Positions 15,431 to 28,015 are shown, counted from the stretch's first letter. The stretch is 64,000 nt of DNA from Microvirga ossetica (GCF_002741015.1 NZ_CP016616.1:913501-977500), one strand, 5' to 3'. Numbers and translations: made by a program. The notes: generated from the letters alone by a model not told the origin.

Positions 15431-17757
15431 CCCATCGGCCTCCCACGCAGGCTCTCGCACGCCCGCAGGATCGCCTCCGGCGTCGCGGGGGCATCGAGCG
15501 GCACGGGCTTTTCGGAAGCGAGCGCATGAACCGCATCGGCAAGCGCGCAGAACACGCTGTTCGCCAGCATCAGCGGCGGCTCGCCCACGGCCTTGGAGCG
15601 GTAGACCGTCTCCTCGCGGTTGGCGTTGGGATAGAGCGCCACGTTGAAATCGGCCGGCACATCGGAGGCGACCGGGATCTTGTAGGTCGAGGGCGCATGC
15701 GTGAGCAGATGCCCCTCCTTGCTGAAGACCAGCTCCTCGGTCGTGAGCCAGCCCATGCCCTGCACGAAGCCGCCTTCGATCTGGCCGATATCGATGGCGG
15801 GATTCAGCGAGCGGCCGACATCGTGCAGAATATCGGCGCGCAGGAGTCGGTTCTCGCCGGTGAGCGTATCGACGATTACCTCCGAACACGCTGCGCCATA
15901 GGCGAAGTAGTAGAACGGACGCCCCGTCCCCTCCGCGCGATCCCAGGTGATCTTCGGCGTCTTGTAATGGCCCGCCTCCGAGAGCTGCACGCGGGCCGCG
16001 ATGCACTTCTTGGTGAGTTCGTCGAAGGCGAGACTCTGGTTGCCGATGAAGACCCGGTCGTCGCGGAACTCGATCTGCTCCTCGGGCACGTCATAGGCCT
16101 CGGAGGCATAAGCGATCATGCGCTTCTTGATCGCGCCCGCGGCGATCTTCGCCGCCATGCCGTTGAGATCGGAGCCGGAGGAGGCTGCCGTCGGCGACGT
16201 GTTCGGCACCTTCGCCGTGGTCGTTGCGGTGATGCGCACGCGCTCCATGGCGATGCCGAACTCCTCCGCCACCACCTGCGCCACCTTGATGTAGAGCCCC
16301 TGCCCCATTTCGGTGCCGCCGTGGTTCAGGTGCACGGAGCCGTCCTGGTACACGTGCACGAGCGCGCCGGCCTGGTTCATGTGGGTGAGCGTGAAGCTGA
16401 TGCCGAACTTCACGGGGGTGAGCGCCAGCCCCCGCTTCATGATCGGCGAGGACGCGTTGAACGCCGCGATCTCCGCGCGGCGCATGCGATAGTTCGACGT
16501 CTCCTCGAGCGTGCGCACGAGGTTGAGGAGCGTATCGGTCTCCTCCACCTCCATGCCATAGGGCGTGAGGTTCTCACCCAGCCGGTAGAAATTGGCATAG
16601 CGCACATCGAGCGGATCGCGCCCGGTCGCCCAGGCGATCCGGTCCATCACGTGCTCGACGGCGAGCATGCCCTGCGGGCCGCCGAAACCGCGGAAGGCGG
16701 TGTTCGAAACCGTGTTGGTCTTCAGCCGTTTCGAGGCGATGCGGGCGGCGGGCATCCAATAGGCGTTGTCGGCGTGGAACATCGCGCGATCCACGACGCC
16801 GGCAGAGAGATCCGCCGAATAGCCGCAGCGGGCGAGAAGATCGACCGCATAGCCCTGGATGCGCCCCTCCTCGTCGAAGCCGACCTTCCAATCACAGCGG
16901 AAGTCGTGACGCTTTCCGGTGAGGATGAAATCGTCGTCGCGGTCGAGACGCAGCTTGCATGGGCGTCCCGTGACGCGCGCCGCAAGCGCTGCGGTCACGG
17001 CCCATTGCGTCGCCTGGCTCTCCTTACCGCCGAAGCCGCCCCCCATGCGCCGCGTCTCGCAGGTCACATAGGCATCGGGAATGCTGAGCACGCGGGCCAC
17101 CACATGCTGCACTTCCGTGGGATGCTGGGTCGAGGAATAGACATGGACGTCGCCGTCCTCACCCGGGATCGCCAGCGCGATCTGGCCTTCGAGATAGAAA
17201 TGCTCCTGCCCGCCGACGCGGAACCGGCCGTCCAGCTGCAGGGGAGACTGCGCGATCGCCGCATCCGGATCGCCGCGGCCGTAAGCGTAATCGGGCAGAA
17301 CGGTTTCACCGCGCTCCAGCGCGTCCTCGACCGTGATGCTCGGCGCCTCGGATTCGATCTCCATCACCGCCTTCTTGACCGCGCGGCGCGCGATATCCCG
17401 ATCCGTCGCGACGACCGCGAAGAGCGCCTGACCCAGAAAGCTGATGTCGGTGTCGACGAAGAGCGGATCGTCGCCGAAGGCCGGCGACACGTCGTTCTTG
17501 CCGGGGATGTCGGCGGCGGCGAGCACGGCTACCACGCCGGGCACGGCACGCACGGCCGAGACATCGAGCGAGATCAGTCGCCCGCGCGCCTTCGGCGATT
17601 GACCGACGGCCACATGCAGCGTGCCCTCGGGCTCGCGGATGTCGTCGATATATTGCGCGGCGCCCTGGACGTGCTTGATGCCGGAATCGTGCGGCAGGGA
17701 CTGGCGGACGTGGCGGAGCGACTCGGAATCCGGGAGGGGTCTCGTAGGTGCGTTCAT
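15427..17757 (-). CDS. xdhB: Xanthine dehydrogenase molybdopterin-binding subunit
   Basis: 776 residues, the normal size. Molybdopterin marks include GGQEHFYLEGQ, RRMGGGFGGKESQ, FRGFGGPQGM, GGTEMGQGLYIKV and the active-site glutamate loop KAVGEPPLMLANSVF near the end. It carries the Mo active site that oxidises hypoxanthine and xanthine to urate. It follows xdhA by four bases and overlaps xdhC, so all three are translated together. Confidence 0.96.
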   Translation of the reverse strand: MNAPTRPLPDSESLRHVRQSLPHDSGIKHVQGAAQYIDDIREPEGTLHVAVGQSPKARGRLISLDVSAVRAVPGVVAVLAAADIPGKNDVSPAFGDDPLFVDTDISFLGQALFAVVATDRDIARRAVKKAVMEIESEAPSITVEDALERGETVLPDYAYGRGDPDAAIAQSPLQLDGRFRVGGQEHFYLEGQIALAIPGEDGDVHVYSSTQHPTEVQHVVARVLSIPDAYVTCETRRMGGGFGGKESQATQWAVTAALAARVTGRPCKLRLDRDDDFILTGKRHDFRCDWKVGFDEEGRIQGYAVDLLARCGYSADLSAGVVDRAMFHADNAYWMPAARIASKRLKTNTVSNTAFRGFGGPQGMLAVEHVMDRIAWATGRDPLDVRYANFYRLGENLTPYGMEVEETDTLLNLVRTLEETSNYRMRRAEIAAFNASSPIMKRGLALTPVKFGISFTLTHMNQAGALVHVYQDGSVHLNHGGTEMGQGLYIKVAQVVAEEFGIAMERVRITATTTAKVPNTSPTAASSGSDLNGMAAKIAAGAIKKRMIAYASEAYDVPEEQIEFRDDRVFIGNQSLAFDELTKKCIAARVQLSEAGHYKTPKITWDRAEGTGRPFYYFAYGAACSEVIVDTLTGENRLLRADILHDVGRSLNPAIDIGQIEGGFVQGMGWLTTEELVFSKEGHLLTHAPSTYKIPVASDVPADFNVALYPNANREETVYRSKAVGEPPLMLANSVFCALADAVHALASEKPVPLDAPATPEAILRACESLRGRPMG

Positions 17758-17761
17758 GGTC

Positions 17762-19243
17762 CTACTCCGCCGCCTCCAGCGCTTCGCGCTGGCCGACGAT
17801 GCGCGTCGCCCGCGTCTCGCCCGATGCAGTTTCGCTTAAAGCCTTGAACACGAGATTGCGTGCGACCGTGGCGCGGTAGACGGCCGACGAGCGATGATCG
17901 TCGAGGGGCTGGTAGTCGCGCGCGATGGCAGCCATCGCCTCGCCCCAGCTTGCGGGTTCGTCGAGGGAAAGGCCGGTCAGTGCGTTCTCTGTCTCGGTGG
18001 CGCGCTTCGGCGTCGCCGCCATGCCGCCATAGGCGACGCGGGCTTCCACGATGCGCCGCCCGTCGAGGGTGAACTTGAACGCCCCCATCGCGGCGGAGAT
18101 GTCCTCGTCGAAACGCTTCGAGATCTTGTAGGCGCGAAAGACCTCGTTGCCTTTAAGCTTCGGCACTGTGACCCGCCGCACGAACTCGCCGGGCAGCCGG
18201 TCCTGCTGTCGATAGGCGATGAAGAAATGCTCGAGCGGCATGGTGCGCACATGATCGCCCTGCCGCAGTTCAAGCTCGGATCCGAGCGCGATCAATGCCG
18301 GAGCGAGATCGCCGATGGGCGAACCGTTGGCGATGTTGCCGCCGACCGTGCCGGTGGCGCGCACCTGCGCCGAGCCGAACCGACGCATGAGCTCGCCGAG
18401 ATCGGGATCGATCCGCGCCAGCGACGGATAGACTTGCGCATGCGTCACGGTCGCGCCGATGCCGAGCGCTTCGGAGGAATCCTCGATGAGGTCGAGGCCG
18501 GCCACGCGCCCGAGCCAGACGATCTTCTCGATCTCGGCCATGCCCTTGGTGATCAACAATCCCACATCGGTGCAGCCGGCAACGAGCGTGGCATCGGGGT
18601 GCTTTGCATAGAGTGCCGCCAGCGAGGCTTCTGTTGCCGGGGCGGCGAAGAAGCGGGTCTCGTCGCCGATGAAGACATCCTGTCCGTCGGCAAAGGTCAT
18701 GAGGCCCTGCGCGGTCTTCGTGCCGTTTGCGGAAAACGCGTCGTCCGCAGGCTGAGCGCAGGCCTGCAGCGCGGCATCGACGATGGGCCGATAGCCGGTG
18801 CAGCGGCAGAGATTGCCGGCGAGCGCGTCGTTCGCCGCGCCGCGGCTCAGGGGCTGCCCGCCCTCGTGGTAGAGAGTGAACAGGCTCATCACGATACCGG
18901 GCGTGCAGAAGCCGCATTGGGAACCGTGAGTGTTCACCATGGCGGCTTGAACCGGGTGCAGCTCCCCGTTCGCCGCGAGATCCTCGACCGTGACGAGCTC
19001 GGCTCCGTCGATCTGGCCGAGCAGCAGGATGCAGGCATTGATGGGCTCGTAATGCACCCGGCCGCCGCGCACCCGGCCCAAAGCCACGGTGCAGGCGCCG
19101 CAATCGCCCTCGGCGCAACCTTCCTTGGTGCCGACGCGACGCTCCTGAAGCCTTAAATAGTCCAGAAGCGTGGTGCGCGGATGAAAACCTGAAACCTCGA
19201 GGGCCCTGCCCTGCCGCCAGAAGCGGATTGTCTCTCGTACCAC
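17762..19243 (-). CDS. xdhA: Xanthine dehydrogenase small subunit (2Fe-2S and FAD)
   Basis: 493 residues. Two N-terminal 2Fe-2S motifs are seen: CAEGDCGACTVAL (plant-ferredoxin type) and CGFCTPGIVMSLF with CRCTGYRP. The FAD domain follows from about residue 190 (LVAGCTDVGLLITKG, TVGGNIANGSPIGDLAPAL). It passes electrons from XdhB to NAD. First gene of the operon; a 120-base gap separates it from gloA upstream on the coordinate axis. Confidence 0.96.
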   Translation of the reverse strand: MVRETIRFWRQGRALEVSGFHPRTTLLDYLRLQERRVGTKEGCAEGDCGACTVALGRVRGGRVHYEPINACILLLGQIDGAELVTVEDLAANGELHPVQAAMVNTHGSQCGFCTPGIVMSLFTLYHEGGQPLSRGAANDALAGNLCRCTGYRPIVDAALQACAQPADDAFSANGTKTAQGLMTFADGQDVFIGDETRFFAAPATEASLAALYAKHPDATLVAGCTDVGLLITKGMAEIEKIVWLGRVAGLDLIEDSSEALGIGATVTHAQVYPSLARIDPDLGELMRRFGSAQVRATGTVGGNIANGSPIGDLAPALIALGSELELRQGDHVRTMPLEHFFIAYRQQDRLPGEFVRRVTVPKLKGNEVFRAYKISKRFDEDISAAMGAFKFTLDGRRIVEARVAYGGMAATPKRATETENALTGLSLDEPASWGEAMAAIARDYQPLDDHRSSAVYRATVARNLVFKALSETASGETRATRIVGQREALEAAE

Positions 19244-19364
19244 GATGATCCTCCGCCGGTTGTACCCGGCTGTCTTATGGTGGGCCGGGTAGAATGGCGG
19301 AGCAAGATCTTTTCGCCAAGGGGCCGGCCGACGGATCGGGCCATGCCGGCCGGGAGGCTTGACC

Positions 19365-19805
19365 CTACCAGGTGCCGGTATTGGGCATGGAGGCCCAGGG
19401 TTCCTGCACAGGTTTCGGCTCGCCGCGCTGCAGCAGCTCGATGGAGACGTTGTCGGGGGACTTCACGAAGGCCATGTAGCCGTCGCGGGGCGGGCGGTTG
19501 ATCGTGACGCCGGCCTCCATCAGCCTGCGACAGGTCTCGTAGATGTCGTCGACCCGGTAGGCGAGATGGCCGAAATTGCGGCCGCCGGCATATTCGTTCT
19601 CGTCCCAGTTGAAGGTGAGTTCCAGCAGCGGTGCTTTCGTGTCCTTGGACTTCTCCACATCCCCGGGGGCGGCCAGGAAGACGAGGGTGTAGCGGCCCTT
19701 CTCGTTGTCCGTCCGCCGGACTTCGACCAGCCCGAACTTGTTGCAGTAGAAATCGAGGGATTGTTCGAGGTTCGAAACGCGAACCATCGTATGTAGGTAT
19801 TCCAT
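19365..19805 (-). CDS. gloA: Lactoylglutathione lyase (glyoxalase I)
   Basis: 146 residues from the second of two adjacent ATGs, six bases after GGAG. Typical beginning YLHTMVRVSNLEQSLDFYCNKFGL, middle LELTFNWDENEYAGGRNFGHLAYRVDDIY and end DGYMAFVKSPDNVSIELLQRG, with the metal-binding His and Glu positions. It detoxifies methylglyoxal as the glutathione hemithioacetal. The C-terminal extension PKPVQEPWASMPNTGTW is common in alphaproteobacterial members. Confidence 0.92.
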   Translation of the reverse strand: MEYLHTMVRVSNLEQSLDFYCNKFGLVEVRRTDNEKGRYTLVFLAAPGDVEKSKDTKAPLLELTFNWDENEYAGGRNFGHLAYRVDDIYETCRRLMEAGVTINRPPRDGYMAFVKSPDNVSIELLQRGEPKPVQEPWASMPNTGTW

Positions 19806-19999
19806 CATCGTCTCCCATGGGCTGGGCCTAGGTGATGGCGTATTTCCCAGAGAGATCAAGAGGTACCTTTTTGTTGCAGGGAAAAAGCCTTGGATTTGGC
19901 CAAGATGGGATGCCTGTTAACAGTTGATGCCTCATTCAGACGGGCGGCCCCGTTCCAGGCCGCAGCTTCGACCGCAACTTAGTTTCAAACGGGTCACCG

Positions 20000-22651
20000 A
20001 TGCGCACCGACACAACTCCGCTCGTCCGCCTTGAGGATTACCGGCCCAGCGACTTTTTGATCGATCGCGTCGAGCTTGACGTCAAACTGCATCCGACAGG
20101 GACTCGTGTCACCGCGACGCTCTTCATGAGGCCCAACCCGGAGGGGCGCTCGGACGCGCCTCTCGTTCTCGACGGCGACGAGCTGAACCTTAAATCCGTG
20201 GCGCTCAACGAGATCCCGCTGGCCCCGGAAGAGTTCGAAGCCACTCCGCAATCGCTGACGATCCCCCAGGCGCCCCGCCAGCCCTTCAGCCTGACGATCG
20301 AGACCGAGATCAACCCGACCGCCAACACCAAGCTCATGGGCCTCTACCGCTCGAGCGGCAATTACTGCACCCAATGCGAGGCCGAGGGCTTTCGCCGCAT
20401 CACCTATTTCCTCGACCGTCCCGACGTGCTCAGCGTCTACACCACCCGCATCGAGGCCGACCGCAACGAGGTCCCGGTCCTTCTCGGCAACGGCAACTTG
20501 GTCGAGAGCGGGGCCATCCAAGGCTCGGACCGTCATTACGCCGTCTGGCACGACCCGCACCCCAAGCCCTCCTACCTCTTCGCCCTCGTGGGAGGCCGCC
20601 TCGGCCGCGTCGCCAAGACCTTCACGACCGCGAGCGGGCGCCAGGTCGATCTCGCCATCTATGTCGAGCCCGGCAAGGAAGACCGCGCGGATTACGCGCT
20701 CGATGCGCTCGAGCGCTCCATGCGCTGGGACGAGGAGGTCTTCGGCTGCGAATACGATCTCGACGTATTCAACATCGTCGCCGTGTCCGACTTCAACATG
20801 GGCGCGATGGAGAACAAGGGGCTCAACATCTTCAACGACAAATACGTCTTGGCTTCTCCCGAGACCGCGACCGATATGGACTATGCCCATATCGAGGCGA
20901 TCATCGCTCACGAGTATTTCCATAACTGGTCCGGCAACCGGGTAACCTGCCGCGACTGGTTCCAGCTCTGCCTGAAGGAGGGCCTGACGGTCTTCCGCGA
21001 CCAGGAATTCTCGTCCGACGAGCGCTCCCGCCCGGTGCACCGCATCGCAGAGGTCAAGACCCTGCGCGCGCGGCAGTTCCTCGAGGACGCGAGCCCCCTC
21101 TCCCATCCGGTGCGTCCGACGCAATATCGCGAGATCAACAACTTCTACACCGCGACCGTCTACGAGAAGGGCGCGGAGATCGTCCGCATGCTCAAGACGA
21201 TCATCGGCGACGAGGATTTCCGACGCGGCATGGACCTCTACTTCGAGCGCTGCGACGGCACCGCCGCCACGGTCGAGGATTTCCTGGGCGCCTTCGCCGA
21301 GGTGACGGGCCGCGACCTGTCCCACTTCACCCGCTGGTACGAGCAATCCGGCACGCCGCGGGTCAAGGTGAAGGGCCATTACGATCCGGACGCGCAGACA
21401 TACCGCCTCGATTTCGCGCAGAGCACGCCGCCGACACCCGGCCAGGCGAAGAAGGAGCCCATGGCCATCCCCGTGCTGCTCGCCCTGGTCTCGCGCGACG
21501 GCTCGCCCGTCGCTGCGGCCTGCGACCGGGTCGACCCGCGCGGCGTCTTCCTCTTCGACACGGCGGCCGACAGCATCACCTTCACCGGCGTGACATCCCT
21601 GCCGGTGCCGTCCCTGTTCCGGGGCTTCTCCGCCCCGGTGAAGGTTTCGCTCGATCTTCCCAGCGAGGAATTGCTCGTCCTGCTGCGGCACGACACGGAT
21701 GCGTTCAACCGCTGGCAGGCGGCGCAGACCGTCGCGATGCGCCTGCTGGCGGCTCACTCGACCGGGAAGCCGGTCGTGGATTCCGAAGTCGCCGCTTTCT
21801 CCTCGGCGCTTCGCTCCTTCATGGACCGGGATGCCCTCGACGACCCCGCCTTTGCCGCTCTCGCCGTCACGCTCCCGAGCGAGGCCGACATCGCGCAGGA
21901 GATCGGGCAGGACGTGGACCCGGATTCGATCCACCGCGCGAGAACCGAAATGCGACGCCGCATCGGCAGCGCCTGCATCGAGCACCTGCACCGCTTCTAT
22001 GAATCGCTGACCGCATCGGGAGGCTACAGCCCCGACGCGACCAGTGCCGGGCGGCGGGCCCAGCGCAATGCGTGCCTCGATCTTCTCGCGGCGGCCGACC
22101 CGGGCACCGGAGAGGCGCTCGCCATGGCGCAGCTCGATTCCGCCAGCAACATGACCGATCGCCTGGCGTCGCTGAGCGTTCTCACCACCCTGCCCGGCGC
22201 ATCACGCGAAGCGGCCATCGCCGCCTTCGGGGACCGCTACCGCAACGAGCCGCTCGTGCTCGACAAATGGTTCACGCTGCAGGCCGCAATCCCCGAGGAC
22301 GGCACCCTCGAACGGGTTAAGGCGCTCATGGAGCATCCCGCCTTCTCCATCGCCAATCCCAACCGCGTGCGCGCGCTGATCGGCAGCTTCGCCATGCTGA
22401 ACCAGGTTCAGTTCAACCGCGCCGACGGCGCCGGCTATCGCCTCCTCGCCTCCATCGTGCTGCGCGCGGACGAGCTGAATCCCCAGCTTGCGGCACGGCT
22501 TCTGACCGCTTTCAGCACCTGGCGCATGATGGATTCAACCCGCCGGGAGCATGCCGAACAGGCCCTGCAATCCATCGCGCAAAAGCCCAATCTTTCCCGG
22601 GATGTAGGCGATATCGTGAGCCGTTCCCTCGAAATGGACCAGTCGAAATAA
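20000..22651 (+). CDS. pepN: Aminopeptidase N
   Basis: 883 residues, the size of E. coli PepN. Exopeptidase motif GAMEN begins at residue 268, and the zinc site is His304-Glu305-x-x-His308 with Glu327 nineteen residues on (HEYFHNWSGNR, CLKEGLTVF). It is a cytoplasmic M1 metallopeptidase that removes N-terminal residues from peptides. The C-terminal half is the helical DUF3458 region. It is followed by a separate promoter region and the histidine kinase. Confidence 0.96.
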   Translation: MRTDTTPLVRLEDYRPSDFLIDRVELDVKLHPTGTRVTATLFMRPNPEGRSDAPLVLDGDELNLKSVALNEIPLAPEEFEATPQSLTIPQAPRQPFSLTIETEINPTANTKLMGLYRSSGNYCTQCEAEGFRRITYFLDRPDVLSVYTTRIEADRNEVPVLLGNGNLVESGAIQGSDRHYAVWHDPHPKPSYLFALVGGRLGRVAKTFTTASGRQVDLAIYVEPGKEDRADYALDALERSMRWDEEVFGCEYDLDVFNIVAVSDFNMGAMENKGLNIFNDKYVLASPETATDMDYAHIEAIIAHEYFHNWSGNRVTCRDWFQLCLKEGLTVFRDQEFSSDERSRPVHRIAEVKTLRARQFLEDASPLSHPVRPTQYREINNFYTATVYEKGAEIVRMLKTIIGDEDFRRGMDLYFERCDGTAATVEDFLGAFAEVTGRDLSHFTRWYEQSGTPRVKVKGHYDPDAQTYRLDFAQSTPPTPGQAKKEPMAIPVLLALVSRDGSPVAAACDRVDPRGVFLFDTAADSITFTGVTSLPVPSLFRGFSAPVKVSLDLPSEELLVLLRHDTDAFNRWQAAQTVAMRLLAAHSTGKPVVDSEVAAFSSALRSFMDRDALDDPAFAALAVTLPSEADIAQEIGQDVDPDSIHRARTEMRRRIGSACIEHLHRFYESLTASGGYSPDATSAGRRAQRNACLDLLAAADPGTGEALAMAQLDSASNMTDRLASLSVLTTLPGASREAAIAAFGDRYRNEPLVLDKWFTLQAAIPEDGTLERVKALMEHPAFSIANPNRVRALIGSFAMLNQVQFNRADGAGYRLLASIVLRADELNPQLAARLLTAFSTWRMMDSTRREHAEQALQSIAQKPNLSRDVGDIVSRSLEMDQSK

Positions 22652-22842
22652 CCTCCTGTTTGGAAGGGGTTACGCAGATATCCCAGATTTCCCCAAGGGA
22701 AGATGCGACGGGAAATTTTTTATTAACCTTCGGGTTCTACTAACTAGACAAATCACCCGCTCAAGATTCTATTGTTAGTGATTCGGAGAGATGCGGCACG
22801 TCCTCCGAAACAGGACGTATATGGTTCCGGAGGAAGCATCGC

Positions 22843-25167
<2,325 letters not shown>

Positions 25168-25170
<3 letters not shown>

Positions 25171-26222
25171 AGCATCGGACGGTTAAACGGACGCATATCC
25201 GGCAGCCTTAAGGTAGTTCCAGCACTCTTGTGGTTCGAACAGGTTGCAGATCTCACCGAGCGCTCGCCAGAGCGCGTCGAACGTTCGGGCCTCGGCCTTG
25301 CGCAAGTGCGCTTTGATCTTGGCAAAGGCCTGTTCAATTGGATTAAGATCAGGCGAATAAGCAGGTAAAAACAGGAACCAGGCTCCGCGTTGCTTCAGAC
25401 ACTGAGCGGCCTTCTCGCTCTTGTGGACAGCCAGGTTGTCGAGGATCACCACATCGCCTTTGCGCAGCGTCGGCGCGAGCTGCGTCTCAATGTAAGCCTC
25501 GAACGCCAACCGGGTGATCGGGCCATCGATGATCCACGGCGCGCACAACTCGTTGCACCGTAGCCCAGCCAGAAAGGTATGGGTTTTCCAGTGTCCAAAG
25601 GGAGCTTTCATGCGTAGGCGCTGGCCCCTGCGGCTCCGCCCGCGCAGGCGCGTCATCTTGGTGTTGACATACGTCTCGTCCAGGAACACCAGCCGGTGCG
25701 TCTCCTGGCGCATGCGCGGCTGGCGCTGGGCATGCCAGACCCGGCGCTCATCCCGCACATCGGCGCGTGCGCACTCCGCCGCCATCAGGCATTTTTTTAT
25801 ATGAGAAGCCGTGCCGGCACAGGAAGCGCGAGAGCATCGCGGGAGCCGCAACGATCCCATGCTCAGTCAGCAGCCTTGCGGCCAGCTCGGGCATGGTGAT
25901 GGCCGGCTCGGCCTCGACCGTCTGGATCAAGAAGCTCTCATAGGGCACCAGCTTGCCGCGTCCGGGCGGACGGCCTTGCCGGGCCGGTGCCGGCGAGCCG
26001 AACCGCCGCTTCCGCTGCACCAGCTTGATGGCGAAACTCTCGCTGACGTCAAAGTGCTGGGCTGCCGCCCGGCAGGAATGACCTGCATCGACAAAGTCGG
26101 CGACGCGCACCCGCAGATCCAGGGAATAGCAATGACCCATAATCCACCTCCCAGTCCAGGCAGTGAATCACAGCTCGGCCTCGCACAGAAGCCAGGAGTC
26201 TCATTTCCGGTCCGAGGCTCTA
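25168..26222. mobile_element. IS630-family insertion sequence, complete, with TA flanks
   Basis: Both ends read inward begin with the TA target: TAGAGCATCGGACGGTTAA at 25168 and, on the other strand, TAGAGCCTCGGACCGGAAA from 26222; 16 of 19 positions agree. TA duplication at the insertion point is the hallmark of IS630/mariner elements. The element body is about 1.05 kb and holds one two-frame transposase. It landed in the stop codon of the histidine kinase. Confidence 0.8.
25183..26140 (-). CDS. IS630 family transposase in two overlapping frames (frameshift at A7)
   Basis: The first frame (26140-25748) gives a helix-turn-helix part: [20 protein letters not shown], then [17 protein letters not shown]. 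The second frame (to 25183) gives the DDE domain: Asp in [10 protein letters not shown], Asp in [12 protein letters not shown], Glu in [16 protein letters not shown]. The frames join at a run of seven A on the coding strand (25798-25792), a normal slippage site for such elements; the shift needed is +1 or -2. Both frames are otherwise intact, so the enzyme is probably functional. Confidence 0.85.
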
Positions 26223-26248
26223 ATTGCCGAACGATCTTAATCGACAGT

Positions 26249-26274
26249 AAGCCGGCCCTTGTAAGGGCCGGCTT
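26249..26274. terminator. Hairpin terminator candidate
   Basis: A ten-bp perfect stem AAGCCGGCCC / GGGCCGGCTT with a six-base loop lies between the IS630 right end and the RTX gene stop. Before the IS arrived it would have stood about 30 bases behind the kinase stop, so it is probably the kinase terminator; it may also serve the convergent RTX gene. The T-run is weak on both sides. Confidence 0.55.
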
Positions 26275-26297
26275 GTCTTATCGTTGAAAAAACTAGC

Positions 26298-27761
26298 CTA
26301 GACGACGAGGAACATGTCCGCTCTCAGGGCAAGATCCTTGCCGATGTTGGCGAACTTGATCTGCGCCATGCCGCCGGCGCCGTCCGCATCATAGAACAGC
26401 TCACCCGTGGTGGTGTTGTAGACGATCCGGTGTGCGCTGCTCGTCGCGGCGGAGCCTTTGGTGAACTGGTGCGATGCAAGCGTATCGCCAAACATATCGA
26501 TTGAGAACACGCTTGTGCTGAGCTGAATGAAATCGCCACCGGCGACACTGAAGTCATTGATCGTGTCGACGTTGGAAGAGCCGAGAGCCGTATCGAAGAT
26601 GAACGTATCCGAGCCGGCTCCTCCGCCAAGGATGTCGGCACCGGCACCGCCGTTCAGGGCATCGTTTCCGGCATCACCCCAGAAGATGTTTGAGCCTGCA
26701 TCGCCGACGAGGATATCATTGTAGCGGCTGCCGTCGACAACCTCGATGCTGACATAGCTATCGCCGGCTGCCTCGCCCTTGTTGGCCGAGGTGTTGCCCA
26801 GATGGACCTCGACACCGCTGGCCGCGTCCCAGTAGCTGGCCGTATCCCGGCCCGCTCCACCGTTCAGATGATCGGCATCGGCGCCGCCATAGAGCTTGTC
26901 GTCTCCATTGCCGCCCGACAGGGTGTCGTTTCCCACTTTGCCTTTGAGCAGGTCGTTCCCATCATCGCCCCAGAACGTATTGGCAAACTTGCCGCCCTCA
27001 ATGATGTCGTTGAAACGTGAGCCGTCGATCACCTCGATACTGTCGTACCAGTCTCCGGCTGCCTCACCCTTGTTGTCTATGGTGTGCGCTAGGTAAACTT
27101 CAACGCCTGCCGTGGCACCCCAGTAACTGGCAGTGTCCCGGCCCTCCCCGCCGATGAGGCAGTCGGCACCGTCCCCGCCGTACAATTTGTCGTCGCCGTC
27201 ATGGCCGAACAGACGGTCATCGCCTGCCAGTCCATGCAACACATCCTGCCCAACTCCACCGAGCAGGAAGTTGCCACGGTCATTTCCGATAAGAATGTCG
27301 TCGAACGCGGTTCCTCCGAGCCCTTCGACCGAAGGACCATACGTATCTCCTGCCGCACAACCCGTGTTGATCTCGGGATTGCTGAGACTGGCTGTCAGAC
27401 CCTCCGGTGCGCCCCAATAACTGACGATCGTGAATTCAAGCCCGCCTTCGTAATGTTTTCCGCTCTGCAGTTCATCAATGTCATCGTAGAGAAACTCGTT
27501 GTGGTAGTCGCCGTTGAAATCGGCGGGGAGGAGACTCGGAGGGGCGCCGTAGAGATCCTCGGTAAAGCGTGCTTTGAACGGCCCCTGCCCGTCGTTTGGT
27601 CCAGTTCCCACGTCGCCCTCATCGACGTCCCAGGTTCCATCGGTTCCGATTACGGTAGTCCCGGGCGCTGCGCCACCATAGGTGATAGGGGCCGCATTTC
27701 CAGCGCCTGAGTACCTATGCATGAAATCTAGATATTCACGCTCAAGAATAGTTAGAGCCAT
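26298..27761 (-). CDS. RTX-type calcium-binding repeat protein (487 aa)
   Basis: Start at 27761, with GGGAG seven bases upstream; 17 further codons are open upstream. The first about 130 residues have no recognised domain (ITYGGAAPGTTVIG, then DFNGDYHNEFLYDDIDEL). From about 150 on there are RTX nonapeptides (GGVGQDVLHG, GGDGADCLIG, GGNGDDKLYG), split by a repeated block A-(S/T)-G-V-E-V-x-L ... GEAAGD-x-Y-x-S-I-E-V-x-DGS. The end (HRIVYNTTTGELFYDADGAGGMAQIKF) is the C-terminal region of proteins exported by type I secretion. No exporter is in the window. Confidence 0.85.
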   Translation of the reverse strand: MALTILEREYLDFMHRYSGAGNAAPITYGGAAPGTTVIGTDGTWDVDEGDVGTGPNDGQGPFKARFTEDLYGAPPSLLPADFNGDYHNEFLYDDIDELQSGKHYEGGLEFTIVSYWGAPEGLTASLSNPEINTGCAAGDTYGPSVEGLGGTAFDDILIGNDRGNFLLGGVGQDVLHGLAGDDRLFGHDGDDKLYGGDGADCLIGGEGRDTASYWGATAGVEVYLAHTIDNKGEAAGDWYDSIEVIDGSRFNDIIEGGKFANTFWGDDGNDLLKGKVGNDTLSGGNGDDKLYGGADADHLNGGAGRDTASYWDAASGVEVHLGNTSANKGEAAGDSYVSIEVVDGSRYNDILVGDAGSNIFWGDAGNDALNGGAGADILGGGAGSDTFIFDTALGSSNVDTINDFSVAGGDFIQLSTSVFSIDMFGDTLASHQFTKGSAATSSAHRIVYNTTTGELFYDADGAGGMAQIKFANIGKDLALRADMFLVV

Positions 27762-27925
27762 TTGTTTCTCCCTCACCGACGCTCGCTTTGATGTGCTCGG
27801 AGCGTCGTTCACCCCCGTCGAGCTGCCTCTTGTTGTCTCGGGCCTGCTCTGAGCGGGGTTTTGGATCAGGGAATGGCCAAGCCTACTCTTCGTTCAGAGA
27901 GGAAATTGGCAATATTGTTTTTATT

Positions 27926-28015
27926 ATGTCCGTAATATTACTTATTTTTAGCCTTATACTCCTGGAAGTTGTTATTACTACAACTATAATTACATATAGC
28001 GCAGAAAATCATTGA
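27926..28015 (+). CDS. Possible 29-residue hydrophobic peptide
   Basis: The ATG at 27926 opens a short frame that is almost one transmembrane helix (MSVILLIFSLILLEVVITTT) ending in a polar YSAENH tail. The DNA here is clearly A+T-richer than the surroundings. There is no good Shine-Dalgarno at the proper distance, so it may be chance. If real, it resembles small membrane peptides such as type I toxins. Confidence 0.2.
   Translation: MSVILLIFSLILLEVVITTTIITYSAENH

Noticed and set aside
15526..17847. Open antisense frame of over 770 codons across xdhB
   Set aside because: It mirrors xdhB, whose cofactor motifs are all present. Long mirror frames are usual in such GC-rich genes, and the antisense product has Arg/His/Leu-rich filler without motifs.
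19994..21991. Antisense frame of 665 codons across pepN
   Set aside because: pepN carries the complete zinc site on the plus strand; the mirror frame has no motifs.
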